DNA of 64,000 bases, taken from Bacillus sp. DNRA2 (GTDB lineage Bacteria > Bacillota > Bacilli > Bacillales > Cytobacillaceae). The translations under genes and the position numbers were made by a program. The stretch is taken from NCBI RefSeq assembly GCF_012843265.1, contig NZ_JABAIT010000016.1:46379-110378 (forward strand), given 5' to 3'. The notes under the pieces are model-generated. The model worked only from the letters and a program-made list of their open reading frames with translations, was not told where the DNA came from and made no database searches. Below are positions 24,700 to 33,910 of the stretch, piece after piece (the stretch's first letter is position 1; every line of letters begins with the position of its first letter).

Positions 24700-24748
24700 T
24701 ACTGTATATTATATAGTACCTAACTAAAGTTAACTATATCATACAGTA
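24700..24748. promoter_or_regulatory. Long dyad upstream of the padR operon
   Basis: TACTGTAT (24700-24707) and ATACAGTA (24741-24748) with inner TATATAGT / ACTATAT arms: a 49-bp near-symmetrical site, 30 bp upstream of the PadR start. Probably the PadR operator. Confidence 0.55.
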
Positions 24749-24906
24749 CTAAACAATACAAGGTAGTCATTTACATCTCATTTCTACGAGTAATTTTAAT
24801 CCAATTCATCATTTTTTTAGGGAAATCTATCAAAATTATTCTTTTTCACGTATTTAATAGACTACTTAGTCATATATTGATAAAAACTAGTAAAGGTGTG
24901 AAAGTG

Positions 24907-25275
24907 ATGTCGGTGTTCACAGGGAAAATTTTTTGTAATATCTGCATGAAGCCCTTTAGACCAAAATCTATCAAAGGTTCTACCATATGGACGTGCCAAA
25001 GAAACGATCGACACACCACTTGTAATCCAAGTGCCATTGAGGAAAAGTGGCTTACCTCATTGATTTCAATGCGATTATTTTGGGATGAGAAAAGCTATTC
25101 AGCTCGACTCATTAACGAACAATTGGAGCATATTGTGTTTGAAAATAAAAACCGTTTGAAGATAAAGTTTAAACATCCAATTATAGATGACATCATCTTT
25201 TTTGATGGCAGCCTCAATTTCGGATCGAATTTCAGGGTTAGTCAGTTAGGCTGGGAACTTGAGGAGGTTTCTTAA
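24907..25275 (+). CDS. Small zinc-ribbon protein, recombinase-ribbon-like
   Basis: 122 residues. N-terminal 'FCNICMKPF' and 'WTCQRNDRHTTCNPSAIEEKW' form a CxxC...C...C zinc-ribbon resembling the ribbon of large serine recombinases, followed by a region with 'ARLINEQLEHIVFENKNRLKIKF'. No catalytic recombinase domain. ATG 24907 follows GGTGTGAAAGTG. It may be a free-standing relative or a domesticated fragment; function unknown. Confidence 0.6.
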   Translation: MSVFTGKIFCNICMKPFRPKSIKGSTIWTCQRNDRHTTCNPSAIEEKWLTSLISMRLFWDEKSYSARLINEQLEHIVFENKNRLKIKFKHPIIDDIIFFDGSLNFGSNFRVSQLGWELEEVS

Positions 25276-25325
25276 CATGAAGGATTAGCCCTTTCGAAGG
25301 AACGCTTCAGACTACGGAAACTAGT

Positions 25326-25358
25326 AAAAATGGAGACAGCTACACCGTCTCCATTTTT
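25326..25358. terminator. Bidirectional terminator
   Basis: AAAATGGAGAC / GTCTCCATTTT with T-run, the same stem as 15191-15221, between convergent genes. Confidence 0.85.
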
Positions 25359-25380
25359 GAAAAAAACACTGCTATACTAT

Positions 25381-26523
25381 TCACAATTTTGAAGACGACA
25401 ATCTTAACATGCGACAAACATTTTCCGCGGCAAAAACTAGGTTAGCTTCACCTGACTCTAGCGCTTCCTCAAGAGTGGTAACGCCTCTTAAGATTCCAAC
25501 AATGGCATGAAATCCCTGCTCGTAAAGTGGTTCCACTCCGCTTCCGATTTTTCCAGCAAAAGCTATCACAGGAACAGAGTATTTCCGAGCCACAGTCGCG
25601 ACCCCATAAGGCGTTTTTCCAAATAAGGTTTGACCATCTATGCTACCTTCACCTGTGAAAACATAATCCGCTCCCTTCACAAGTTCCTCTAATCCGGTAT
25701 AGCTAATGACAAGATCAATCCCTTTATTTAGATGAGCATTTAGAAATGCCATTAATCCTGCGCCAAGTCCACCGGCAGCCCCTGCTCCTGGCATTTGAGC
25801 TACGTCAATGTCCAAATGTTCCTTAATCAGCTTGGCATAGTGTGTTAAATTTTGATCCAAAACTTTGACCATATGTGGAGTTGCCCCTTTTTGTGGGCCG
25901 AAGATAGCAGATGCTCCATTTTCACCAATTAATGGATTGTTCACATCACAAGCAACATCAACTTTAACTGTTTTGATTCTTTCGTCCAAGCCGCTCATAT
26001 CAATTGTATGCAAATGATTCAATGCCCCTCCGCCAAATGGTAATTCCTCACCGTTCACATCTTTGAAAGAAACACCGAGGGCCTGGAGCATGCCTGCTCC
26101 TCCATCATTGGTGGCGCTACCGCCTATTCCGATTAAAATACGATTTACTCCGTTATCAAGCGCATGTTTTATTAATTGACCTGTGCCGTATGTGGTTGTT
26201 AACAATGGATTTCGTTCTTCTGGCTTGATTAATTCCAGACCGCTAGCGCTAGCCATTTCGATCACTGCTGTTTTCTCTTGACTCAGGAGTCCATATTCTG
26301 CCATAACCTTTTTACCTGTGGGTCCAACTACCTCTAGCTTGATTAATTCTCCATCAGACATACTGACCAGTGATTCAACTGTTCCTTCACCACCATCCGC
26401 CATCGGTACAATGATACATTCAGCATCAGGAAAAACTGTCTTAATCCCTTTCTCCATAGCAAGGGCAGCAGCCTTCGCCGACATACTCTCTTTAAAAGAA
26501 TCAGGAGCTAACACAAACTTCAT
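25381..26523 (-). CDS. Glycerate kinase
   Basis: 380-residue GarK/GlxK-type glycerate kinase. Visible: 'APDSFKESMSAKAAALAM' at the N-terminus, 'ADGGEGTVESLV', 'GIGGSATNDGGAGMLQALG' (substrate/ATP site), 'GAGAAGGLGAGLMAFL' and 'TGEGSIDGQTLFGKTP'. It phosphorylates glycerate to feed glycolysis. ATG follows AAAGGACAG. Single gene; no permease or regulator beside it. Confidence 0.9.
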   Translation of the reverse strand: MKFVLAPDSFKESMSAKAAALAMEKGIKTVFPDAECIIVPMADGGEGTVESLVSMSDGELIKLEVVGPTGKKVMAEYGLLSQEKTAVIEMASASGLELIKPEERNPLLTTTYGTGQLIKHALDNGVNRILIGIGGSATNDGGAGMLQALGVSFKDVNGEELPFGGGALNHLHTIDMSGLDERIKTVKVDVACDVNNPLIGENGASAIFGPQKGATPHMVKVLDQNLTHYAKLIKEHLDIDVAQMPGAGAAGGLGAGLMAFLNAHLNKGIDLVISYTGLEELVKGADYVFTGEGSIDGQTLFGKTPYGVATVARKYSVPVIAFAGKIGSGVEPLYEQGFHAIVGILRGVTTLEEALESGEANLVFAAENVCRMLRLSSSKL

Positions 26524-26579
26524 CTTAATCTGTCCTTTACGGTAAATTAGTAGAGTTCATCACACAATCGAAAAAAGGA

Positions 26580-26603
26580 GGGTGACTATAAATACAGTCA
26601 CCC
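26580..26603 (-). terminator. Terminator of the CysJ-like gene
   Basis: GGGTGACT / AGTCACCC with T-run on the minus strand. Confidence 0.8.
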
Positions 26604-26627
26604 CATAAATTTTTATCATTCTTTATT

Positions 26628-27794
26628 TTAATATACGTCGCGTTGGTAACGTCCTTCTTTTTTCAAGTCATTTAAATAGCTTTCAGCGTCTTCCTGTGAC
26701 ATTGAACCTTCTTTGGCAATAACCTCGATTAGCGTATTGTGAACATCTTTGGCCATGCGGTCTTTATCTCCACAAATGTAGAAGTAGCCGCCATTATCTA
26801 GCCAATTAAATAGTTCTTTGCTGTTTTCAAGAATTTTGTTTTGCACATAAACCTTTTTGTCTGTATCACGTGACCATGCTGTGTCTAGTTTAGTGATAAC
26901 ACCGTCTTGAAGATATTGTGTTAATTCTTCTTCGTATAAGAAATCAGATGCAGCATGCTGGTCTCCGAAAAATAACCAAGTTCTACCGGTCGCTTTCGTT
27001 ACAGCGCGCTCCTCGATAAATGAACGGAATGGTGCAATACCTGTTCCAGGTCCAACCATAATGATATCTTTATCGACAGATTCTGGAAGGTGGAAGTGCT
27101 TATTCGGCTGAACAAATACTGGAATAGTATCGCCCTCTTCAGTCCGTTCTGCAACTAAAACAGAGCATACTCCTTTTCGCTCACGGCCGTGCGCCTGATA
27201 TCTTACCGCACCGATTGTTAAATGAACTTCACCAGGGTGAGCATTCATACTGCTTGCAATTGAATACAAACGTGCTGTCATTTTTCTTAAAATAGAAACA
27301 AATTCTTGCGCTGATCCCTTCCATGGGCCAAAATCTTGTAACAAATCCAATAAATCTCGTCCATAACAATATTCTTTTAATTGATTTGCATTTTCAATTA
27401 ATAAAAGTGTCTGTAGCTCTTCATTTTCTGTTAATTCTGCTGCTTGCTGCAATATTTTTTTAGATAGTAATGTAATTTCAAAATAAGATGTTAACGCTTC
27501 CTTTAAAGATAGTGTCTCACCTTGTTTATTAATGATCACTTCTTCTTCAGGATTCCAATTCATTTCTGCTAGAATAGCAGCTACAAGTTCAGGATCGTTT
27601 GCCGGAATAATACCTAGTGCATCACCTGCGACATAGGATAGACCTGACCCTTCTAATGAAAACTCAATATGTCTTGTTTCTTTACTTGAGCCATCTTTAT
27701 TTAAGTTAACATTTTTCAGGACTTTTGCATGAAAGGGATTTGTTCTTGAATATGGTGCTGGAGTCGTTTTTTCATTTGTTATAGTTTGTTGCAT
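26628..27794 (-). CDS. CysJ-like FAD/NADPH oxidoreductase without flavodoxin domain
   Basis: 388 residues corresponding to the FAD- and NADP-binding half of CysJ/diflavin reductases: 'RLYSIASSMNAHPGEVHLTIG' (FAD), 'GVCSVLVAE', 'MVGPGTGIAPFRSFIEER' (NADP), 'WLFFGDQH', 'YFYICGDKDRMAKDV' and the aromatic C-terminus 'GRYQRDVY'. CysJ has about 600 residues because of an N-terminal flavodoxin domain that is absent here. It probably passes electrons to a separate flavodoxin, ferredoxin or haem protein. No cysI is adjacent. The start is one of three clustered codons; ATG 27794 (GAGGTG 6 nt upstream) is chosen. Confidence 0.85.
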   Translation of the reverse strand: MQQTITNEKTTPAPYSRTNPFHAKVLKNVNLNKDGSSKETRHIEFSLEGSGLSYVAGDALGIIPANDPELVAAILAEMNWNPEEEVIINKQGETLSLKEALTSYFEITLLSKKILQQAAELTENEELQTLLLIENANQLKEYCYGRDLLDLLQDFGPWKGSAQEFVSILRKMTARLYSIASSMNAHPGEVHLTIGAVRYQAHGRERKGVCSVLVAERTEEGDTIPVFVQPNKHFHLPESVDKDIIMVGPGTGIAPFRSFIEERAVTKATGRTWLFFGDQHAASDFLYEEELTQYLQDGVITKLDTAWSRDTDKKVYVQNKILENSKELFNWLDNGGYFYICGDKDRMAKDVHNTLIEVIAKEGSMSQEDAESYLNDLKKEGRYQRDVY

Positions 27795-27919
27795 CATCTT
27801 CACCTCGAATAAGTAATCTATTAAAATTACAAAATTTTTTGTTTAGTAATCGCATACATTCTATTTTATATTGGTCATGCTAATAATGCATTAGGCAAAT
27901 ATATAATATTTTTTATTTT

Positions 27920-27942
27920 TTTTTGTGAAAACATCACAAAAA
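27920..27942. promoter_or_regulatory. TTTTTGTGA-N5-TCACAAAAA inverted repeat upstream of the CysJ-like gene
   Basis: Perfect 9-bp arms. It resembles CRP/FNR and Rex sites, but the spacer is 5 rather than 6. On the minus strand it is followed by A rather than T, so it is not a terminator for ylqH. Possibly an operator. Confidence 0.4.
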
Positions 27943-27959
27943 TGATATATTTTGGAAAT

Positions 27960-28259
27960 TTATCCTCTATTTCCCTTTAATGTAAAATGCTCATGGTCTG
28001 CTCGGTAAACAAAGGCAAGTACCTCTGCCACTGCATTGTATAACTGTTCAGGGATGACCTCGTTCATTTCGAGCTGACTTAACAATTCAACTAAGGATGG
28101 GTCTTCTTGAATTGGAACATCATGTTCTTTCGCCTTCTCAATAATACTTGCAGCCACTTCACCTTTACCTGTAGCGACAACTTTTGGAGCTGCATTTTTA
28201 CTAGACTCATACGAAAGGGCAACAGCTTTCAGTTGTTTACTCTTATTATAGTCACTCAT
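27960..28259 (-). CDS. ylqH: FlhB C-terminal-domain-like protein (YlqH/FlhX)
   Basis: 99 residues matching the cytosolic C-terminal domain of FlhB: 'APKVVATGKGEVAASIIEKAKEHDVPI' and 'IPEQLYNAVAEVLAFVYR'. No membrane part; the NPTH autocleavage site of FlhB is replaced by an AAPK-containing stretch. In B. subtilis ylqH follows ylqG, as here. Role unclear; FlhX-type proteins can sit in for part of FlhB. ATG overlaps the ylqG stop by 4 nt. Confidence 0.82.
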   Translation of the reverse strand: MSDYNKSKQLKAVALSYESSKNAAPKVVATGKGEVAASIIEKAKEHDVPIQEDPSLVELLSQLEMNEVIPEQLYNAVAEVLAFVYRADHEHFTLKGNRG

Positions 28260-29539
28260 ATTTTCGTGTCCACCCTTACGTTTTGTCCTAATGAAAGATC
28301 GACTGGATTTATTTGTTGTGGTTTCATCTTCCTTTTCTCCAAAGTAGGATGACTTACTTGAATAAATGAAAGGGTATAACCAATGCTAACCAGTTTCTGT
28401 TTTAACGTTGGTGTTAACGACTTAACAACCTGCTCTATTTCAGGTGAATCATTGGTAATCGATAAATGAATCACTTTATTTTGAACTTGCATATCGACAA
28501 CAGTATGATTCAAACTCTTTAAATCTAAATAAAATAAAACCCGGCAGTAATTAGGGTCAATTTGGCCGTTACTGATTTTCCGACCGCTCCATTGCAATGT
28601 TACATCAGATTTCTTTTCTGCAAAAACGAAAGGCAGCTGCATGACAATCTGTTGCATAGGACCACTTAAATCCTGCGACACTAACTGCAATCCCGTCAAA
28701 CGATTTAACAGGGGCTCTAATAGCTTTCCATTACTGCCAAGTTCCGTCAAAGAAGTCAAAACCAATTGTTTTAGTGAGCGAAGTGTTTCTGCCGACGCTT
28801 CTTTATCACCTGTTTTCGACCCAACTTCATTTTCATAATGAAGACCTAAAGATTGAATCAGTTGCTTTAGCAGCTGCTTCACTTCTTGAGTTGATTTGAC
28901 ATCATCAATTGAATGATTTTGTAAAATCGAACTGATCATATCTTTTAATGGCTGAATTGATTTTAAAGATGCAAATGCCGGATTATCTAACTGACTCCTT
29001 AATTCCTCTAATTGTTGATAAAGGGGTTGCGTTTCTTGAACAGCTACTAACGATTGGAAGGTTGTTTTTGTAAAGGGAAGCCCCTTTGTAATCATCCACT
29101 CCAATGCCGTTAGTTCTTTTGTAGCATCCGACCGGCTGTTGATCCATGATGCCGCTAACTGAAGCTGTTCCTTCGATACAGGAAGATTTTTCGATAATAG
29201 AAATTGGATTAATTGTACGTTCTGTTTTGTATCAGGAAGTTGTTGGCTATTTAAGAAGAGTTCCTCAGAACCAGTTTGTTGGATTCCCGCTATGACCTTA
29301 AGCTCCAACCCATCCTTGCCAACGGAACGAACTTCGAACCAATAACTTTCGTCAGCTGACAAGTCAGCTTTTAACGTTGCTACCAACCGCTTGTCTCCCA
29401 TTCGGATAAGCGCCATGTCATTGGGCAGAAATTTTTCAATTCTGCCATTAAGTAATTGCCCTTGCTTTAAAGAAAGCAACGAGTCCTTTTGTAAATTTTC
29501 ATTTTGAAAAAGAGATTGGATCATTTGTACCGGATTCAT
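28256..29539 (-). CDS. ylqG: YlqG-like protein (FliK-C-terminal-like)
   Basis: 427 residues, rich in Leu and Gln, with a long helical middle and a C-terminal beta region ('YCRVLFYLDLKSLNHTVVDMQVQNKVIHLSIT', in two parts) like hook-length-control FliK C-terminal domains. In B. subtilis it pairs with ylqH. ATG 29539 is chosen because TAGGAG lies 8 nt upstream; the ATG six codons further out overlaps poorly. Function unknown. Confidence 0.72.
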   Translation of the reverse strand: MNPVQMIQSLFQNENLQKDSLLSLKQGQLLNGRIEKFLPNDMALIRMGDKRLVATLKADLSADESYWFEVRSVGKDGLELKVIAGIQQTGSEELFLNSQQLPDTKQNVQLIQFLLSKNLPVSKEQLQLAASWINSRSDATKELTALEWMITKGLPFTKTTFQSLVAVQETQPLYQQLEELRSQLDNPAFASLKSIQPLKDMISSILQNHSIDDVKSTQEVKQLLKQLIQSLGLHYENEVGSKTGDKEASAETLRSLKQLVLTSLTELGSNGKLLEPLLNRLTGLQLVSQDLSGPMQQIVMQLPFVFAEKKSDVTLQWSGRKISNGQIDPNYCRVLFYLDLKSLNHTVVDMQVQNKVIHLSITNDSPEIEQVVKSLTPTLKQKLVSIGYTLSFIQVSHPTLEKRKMKPQQINPVDLSLGQNVRVDTKI

Positions 29540-29617
29540 TTGCAAAGCTCCTAACATCCATTTCTCTTACTCTATTTTATCCGATTTTATTATATCAGGA
29601 TGAATGAACTTGTTAAA

Positions 29618-30958
29618 TTATGCTGCCTTCTTAACCGTTTTTTTCTCTACAGTATCATAGTTTAATTTTTCAAAAATACTACCGAGAACCACCCCAACAA
29701 GCCCTGGTATAACCCAACCAAAGCCTTGAGTTTGCAACGGAACATTCGCTAATAATGGCGAAATTGAACCATTTAGGAAAGTGGAATTACTGATTTCAAT
29801 TAGGCTAAATAATCCGACAAGACCAATTGACATAGCATAAACCGGGCGCCCTTTAAACGGTAATTTGTTGTGGAGAAGCCCTAAAAAGATCAATGAAATT
29901 GCCATTGGATACAGTAATCCCAACACCGGTACAGACACTTTTAATATTTGCGATAAACCTAGATTGGCAACTAAGCCACTGACTAAACATAGAAGGACTG
30001 CCCATTGTAAATAGGATAATTTCGGAAAGACGCTTGTAAAGTATTGTGCACAAGACGTGATGAGACCGATACAAACGCTTAAACATGCCAAGGTGAAAAT
30101 TAACCCTAACACAATCGTTCCACTAGTACCAAACAATTGATTTAAGACTGTACTTAATACAATCGCCCCATTTTCAACTTGTCCAGATAAATTCGTAGAT
30201 GCACCTAAATACGCTATGATTAAATAGCAAGCAGCTAATAATAGACCACAAATAAATCCACATAACACCAAATATCTAACTTGTAGTGATTGCTGATTTA
30301 CGTTTTTACTTTTAAAAATATTAATAAATACGATTCCGTAAATTAATGCACATATCGCATCCATAGTTTGATATCCATCTAAAAATCCTTGTGAAATGGG
30401 GTTACCTCGATACGTTAAAGATGGGTCTGTAAAACTTGGTAAATCGGAAAATAAGGCTTTGATAAAAACAATTAAAATTAATACCAGTAATGCAGGTGTT
30501 AAAATTTTTCCAAACCGGTCTACTAATTTACTTGGCGACTTGGCAAACCAAAATACGATACCAAAAAACAGAATCGTATACAGTAAAAGTCCGATTGGCA
30601 AAGCTTCTATTGAGGTGGGTAAAAATGGCTTTACCCCCATTTCAAAAGCCAAACTTCCAGCTCGTGGAATCGCAAGCCCAGGTCCAATCGATAAATAAAT
30701 CGCCATCGGGAAGAGCAAAGCAAACGTAGGATGAACTCGATTAATTAAAGACCCGAAAGTTCCAGATTTGGCAATTGCGATAAATGCCAAAACAGAAAGG
30801 CCCGCATCAGAAATGATAAAACCAATTACCGCTTGCCATACATTTTCTCCAGCAGACTGTCCCAAAAAGGCAGGAAAAATTAAATTCCCCGCACCGAATA
30901 ACATAGAAAATAACATGAAGCTCATAAACATGATGTCTCTGTTGGATAATTTATGCAA
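29618..30958 (-). CDS. brnQ: Branched-chain amino acid transporter BrnQ (LIVCS family)
   Basis: 446-residue Na+/H+-coupled branched-chain amino acid carrier with about twelve spans. Visible: 'FMSFMLFSMLFGAGNLIFPAFLG' at the N-terminus, 'GPGLAIPRAGSLAFEMG', 'GFLDGYQTMDAICALIYG' (LIVCS signature) and the central 'LVLCGFICGLLLAACYL' helix. TTG 30958 (GAGGTG 6 nt upstream) gives the usual N-terminus. Single gene. I saw no T-box leader and only a weak CodY-like match upstream. Confidence 0.9.
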   Translation of the reverse strand: MHKLSNRDIMFMSFMLFSMLFGAGNLIFPAFLGQSAGENVWQAVIGFIISDAGLSVLAFIAIAKSGTFGSLINRVHPTFALLFPMAIYLSIGPGLAIPRAGSLAFEMGVKPFLPTSIEALPIGLLLYTILFFGIVFWFAKSPSKLVDRFGKILTPALLVLILIVFIKALFSDLPSFTDPSLTYRGNPISQGFLDGYQTMDAICALIYGIVFINIFKSKNVNQQSLQVRYLVLCGFICGLLLAACYLIIAYLGASTNLSGQVENGAIVLSTVLNQLFGTSGTIVLGLIFTLACLSVCIGLITSCAQYFTSVFPKLSYLQWAVLLCLVSGLVANLGLSQILKVSVPVLGLLYPMAISLIFLGLLHNKLPFKGRPVYAMSIGLVGLFSLIEISNSTFLNGSISPLLANVPLQTQGFGWVIPGLVGVVLGSIFEKLNYDTVEKKTVKKAA

Positions 30959-31223
30959 TGATTCCACCTCGATAAAATTATATAAAAATAACTTTACTAT
31001 TTTATCAGATATCTGAGCTCTTTTTTATAAGATTTTAATATTTACATAATTTTTTCACTGAACAATTTTGCAATAGACAGTTCACGACAAAGTTCGCGGT
31101 TCAAAATCCACACGAATAGTGGTATTATTTTGAATAGATAGAATAATGTAATATTTTGGTACAATCCCTGCCTACATTTGTAGGATATTGATAAATGGAT
31201 TGTTCAGGAAAGGGGGGGTTTTT

Positions 31224-32669
31224 TTGGGTCATGCTATTAAAGATTCAATCGAAGCAAATGATAGAATACGGGAGAAATCTACTAAAAGATTTTCAAATTG
31301 GAAATCTTTTACTGCGTTAGTCATCATCCTAATAGCCATCATCTTAAGCGGAATAAGCTATTATCAGGCCAACCATTTTAATAAGAATACCAGTATTAAC
31401 GGCACACGAGTCGGCGGGATGACAGCAAATCAGGCGCTTAAAGAATTAAAATCATCTGTCTTAAAAAATGAAGTATATGTTGGAGAGCAGCAAATTGTGG
31501 ATGGAAAAGATACTAAGTTCGGCTTTACCGAAAAGGATCTGCCAGATGTGAAAAAACTATTAAAAAACCAATGGACATTTTTCCCTACAGCAATGGCAAA
31601 GAATTATCCATTAATGCCAGGCAATCAGGATAAATATCGTAGCGACGTTCTGAAAAAGGAATTTGAACAAAAGCTCATCTCAATGAATCAAAATTTAAAG
31701 GCACCAACAGATGCACAAGCCATTTTAGAGCAAGGTAAAATAGTGGTCACAGAAAGTGTTAAAGGGGAACAATATGATGTTGCCAATCTATTAAAAGACT
31801 ACGATAACCAACTCAATTCCAGTGAAATCAAATTGAAACCTGTCTATCTCAAGCCAATTAAAGAAGACAGCACAATTATCAAGGACGAAAAAGAAAAGCT
31901 GCAACAACTTTTAACCCAAACTGTTGACTATCAGGTTCAAGACCAGATTTATTCTTTAAATGCTGGAGAGCTAATTCAAAATGCTTCTGTTTCAAAAGAA
32001 TTAAGCGTTACAATAGACCCTGGTAATATTACAAACAAAATTGCCGAAATTAATAATGCCAAATCAACATTAGGTAAAGACTTCTCGTTTACGACCCATT
32101 CTGGTTCTGTTATATCAGTTAAAGGTCAAGGTTACGGCTGGGCCCTTAATGTAGAAAAGGAAGCAGCCATGATTAAAACAGCATTTGAAAAAGGCGAAAA
32201 ATCGGCTCAAGCTTCGAATATTTACGGCAATGCCTGGGGCAGTAAGAGCATTGGCTATGATGTCACAACTAATAACGGTATTGGTGACACCTACGCTGAG
32301 GTATCGATTGCTGAACAACGCATTTGGTTATACAGAGGAGGACAGTTAGTCTTTACGACTCATGTTGTTACCGGAAAACATAGTACGGGGGAAGATACAT
32401 CACCAGGTGTATGGTACATCCTTTATAAAAAAACTCCATACACTTTGAAGGGAACTGCGGTTGGTAAAGGTAGTTATTCAGCAGAAGTTAGTTATTGGGC
32501 ACCCTTTACAAACACTGGACAAGGCTTCCACGATGCTAGTTGGCGGACGAACTGGGCAAGCGATGCCTATCTTTCCCAAGGATCGGCGGGTTGTGTCAAC
32601 ACCCCTCCGAATGTGATGAAAACGGTGTATGATAACTTAAGTGTTAATCAGCCGGTGGTGGTCTATTAA
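31224..32669 (+). CDS. L,D-transpeptidase with membrane anchor (YkuD domain)
   Basis: 481-residue cell-wall enzyme. A transmembrane helix near residues 28-50, two peptidoglycan-binding-4 type modules (residues about 60-330) and a C-terminal YkuD domain: 'EVSIAEQRIWLYRGGQ', 'VVTGKHSTGEDTSPG', and the active site 'HDASWR' plus 'GSAGCVNTPP' with the nucleophilic Cys. Known role: 3-3 cross-linking or protein attachment in peptidoglycan. Resembles ErfK/YbiS/YkuD proteins with PG_binding_4 in Bacillaceae. TTG 31224 has AGGAAAGGGGGGG 5 nt upstream. Single gene with a strong terminator. Confidence 0.88.
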   Translation: MGHAIKDSIEANDRIREKSTKRFSNWKSFTALVIILIAIILSGISYYQANHFNKNTSINGTRVGGMTANQALKELKSSVLKNEVYVGEQQIVDGKDTKFGFTEKDLPDVKKLLKNQWTFFPTAMAKNYPLMPGNQDKYRSDVLKKEFEQKLISMNQNLKAPTDAQAILEQGKIVVTESVKGEQYDVANLLKDYDNQLNSSEIKLKPVYLKPIKEDSTIIKDEKEKLQQLLTQTVDYQVQDQIYSLNAGELIQNASVSKELSVTIDPGNITNKIAEINNAKSTLGKDFSFTTHSGSVISVKGQGYGWALNVEKEAAMIKTAFEKGEKSAQASNIYGNAWGSKSIGYDVTTNNGIGDTYAEVSIAEQRIWLYRGGQLVFTTHVVTGKHSTGEDTSPGVWYILYKKTPYTLKGTAVGKGSYSAEVSYWAPFTNTGQGFHDASWRTNWASDAYLSQGSAGCVNTPPNVMKTVYDNLSVNQPVVVY

Positions 32670-32673
32670 ATTT

Positions 32674-32715
32674 AAAAAAGCAGGAAATCGTTCAATCACG
32701 ATTTCCTGCTTTTTT
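32674..32715. terminator. Bidirectional terminator
   Basis: Long stem AAAAAAGCAGGAAATCG / CGATTTCCTGCTTTTTT between convergent genes. Confidence 0.9.
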
Positions 32716-32737
32716 CACTATTACAAAAGAAACATCA

Positions 32738-33736
32738 TTAAATGACAAGATCTAATAATAAATAAATTAAACCCGATAGTGTAGCAGAAATTGGAAGGGT
32801 AATAACCCATGTTATGACAATCTGCTTGGCAGTATTCCATTTAACACCTTTTAAACGATGAGAAGCACCAACACCCATAATAGAAGATGAGATAACATGA
32901 GTTGTACTTACTGGTAAATGCATATATGTAGCTCCCAAGATAATCAATCCGCTCGTAACATCTGCAGCGACACCATTATCTGGACGGATTTTCATAATCT
33001 TTCCACCAACCGTTTTAATAATTCTCCAACCACCTATCGATGTACCAATCCCCATAGCAGCTGCGCAAGCAAATTGTACCCAAAAAGGAATATCATTCGA
33101 AGCTAATTGACCGCTGGAGATCAAAGCCATTGTAATAATTCCCATTGTTTTTTGAGCATCATTTGTTCCATGTGAATAGGATTGGATTGCTGCGGTGAAA
33201 ATTTGATAAATCCGAAACCTTTTGTTCGTTTTAGCTAAATTATTATTTTTGAAGACACCTTTTAAGATACTATATATGATGTAACCTAATACAAAGGCAA
33301 TAAACGGCGAGAGAATAAGTCCTTCTAAAATACTAACAAAACCACCATAATTTATTGAGGTAACCCCCGCCGCTGCAATAGCTGCTCCCGCTATTGCTCC
33401 AATAATTGCATGGGAGGAACTGCTAGGTATGCCAAAATACCAAGTAATTAAATTCCACGCAATCGCAGCTAACAGAGCAGCCAATATCACCTCGGAGCCA
33501 TTAGGTAAAGCAAAAGGATCAACAATATCTTTAGTAATCGTTTTAGCAACACCGGTAAATGTTAATGCCCCTAAAAAGTTCATCAATGCTGCCATCGGAA
33601 CTGCATGTCGGAGTTTGATCGCTTTAGTAGAGATTGCCGTTGCTATCGCATTGGCTGTATCATGGAATCCATTAATAACATCAAATAGTAACGCAAAAAG
33701 GATAATAATAATCGTTAATATAAAAGCACCATCCAT
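32738..33736 (-). CDS. pit: PiT-family inorganic phosphate transporter
   Basis: 332-residue Pit permease with about ten spans. Visible: 'FDVINGFHDTANAIATAI' and 'AIQSYSHGTNDAQKTMGII', the duplicated signature of PiT carriers, and 'PVSTTHVISSSIMGVG'. Proton-coupled uptake of metal-phosphate. ATG has AAGGGGATT upstream. In many Bacillus genomes a PhoU-like (DUF47) gene precedes pit; none is present here. Confidence 0.9.
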   Translation of the reverse strand: MDGAFILTIIIILFALLFDVINGFHDTANAIATAISTKAIKLRHAVPMAALMNFLGALTFTGVAKTITKDIVDPFALPNGSEVILAALLAAIAWNLITWYFGIPSSSSHAIIGAIAGAAIAAAGVTSINYGGFVSILEGLILSPFIAFVLGYIIYSILKGVFKNNNLAKTNKRFRIYQIFTAAIQSYSHGTNDAQKTMGIITMALISSGQLASNDIPFWVQFACAAAMGIGTSIGGWRIIKTVGGKIMKIRPDNGVAADVTSGLIILGATYMHLPVSTTHVISSSIMGVGASHRLKGVKWNTAKQIVITWVITLPISATLSGLIYLLLDLVI

Positions 33737-33850
33737 ATGTCAAATCCCCTTATCTGTAAATCTATCAAGTTAGCGAAGAACATTTAATTACATTATACAA
33801 CTATTTCTAAAAACTACTAAAATTTAACACATGAACTTGCTAAACATATA

Positions 33851-33883
33851 AAAAAACACCTACAATTTCATGTAGATGTTTTA
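33851..33883 (-). terminator. Terminator of the SnoaL-like gene
   Basis: AACACCTACA / TGTAGATGTT stem with T-run on the minus strand. Confidence 0.7.
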
Positions 33884-33910
33884 TATTTAATATGATTTTT
33901 GTGTTTAGAC

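Noticed and set aside
27920..27942. Rex or CRP/FNR binding site
   Set aside because: The spacer between TTGTGA and TCACAA is 5, not the 6 of those families, so only a generic palindrome is reported.
30959..31100. T-box or CodY control of brnQ
   Set aside because: The leader is too short and unstructured for a T-box, and the best CodY match (about 9 of 15) is not convincing.
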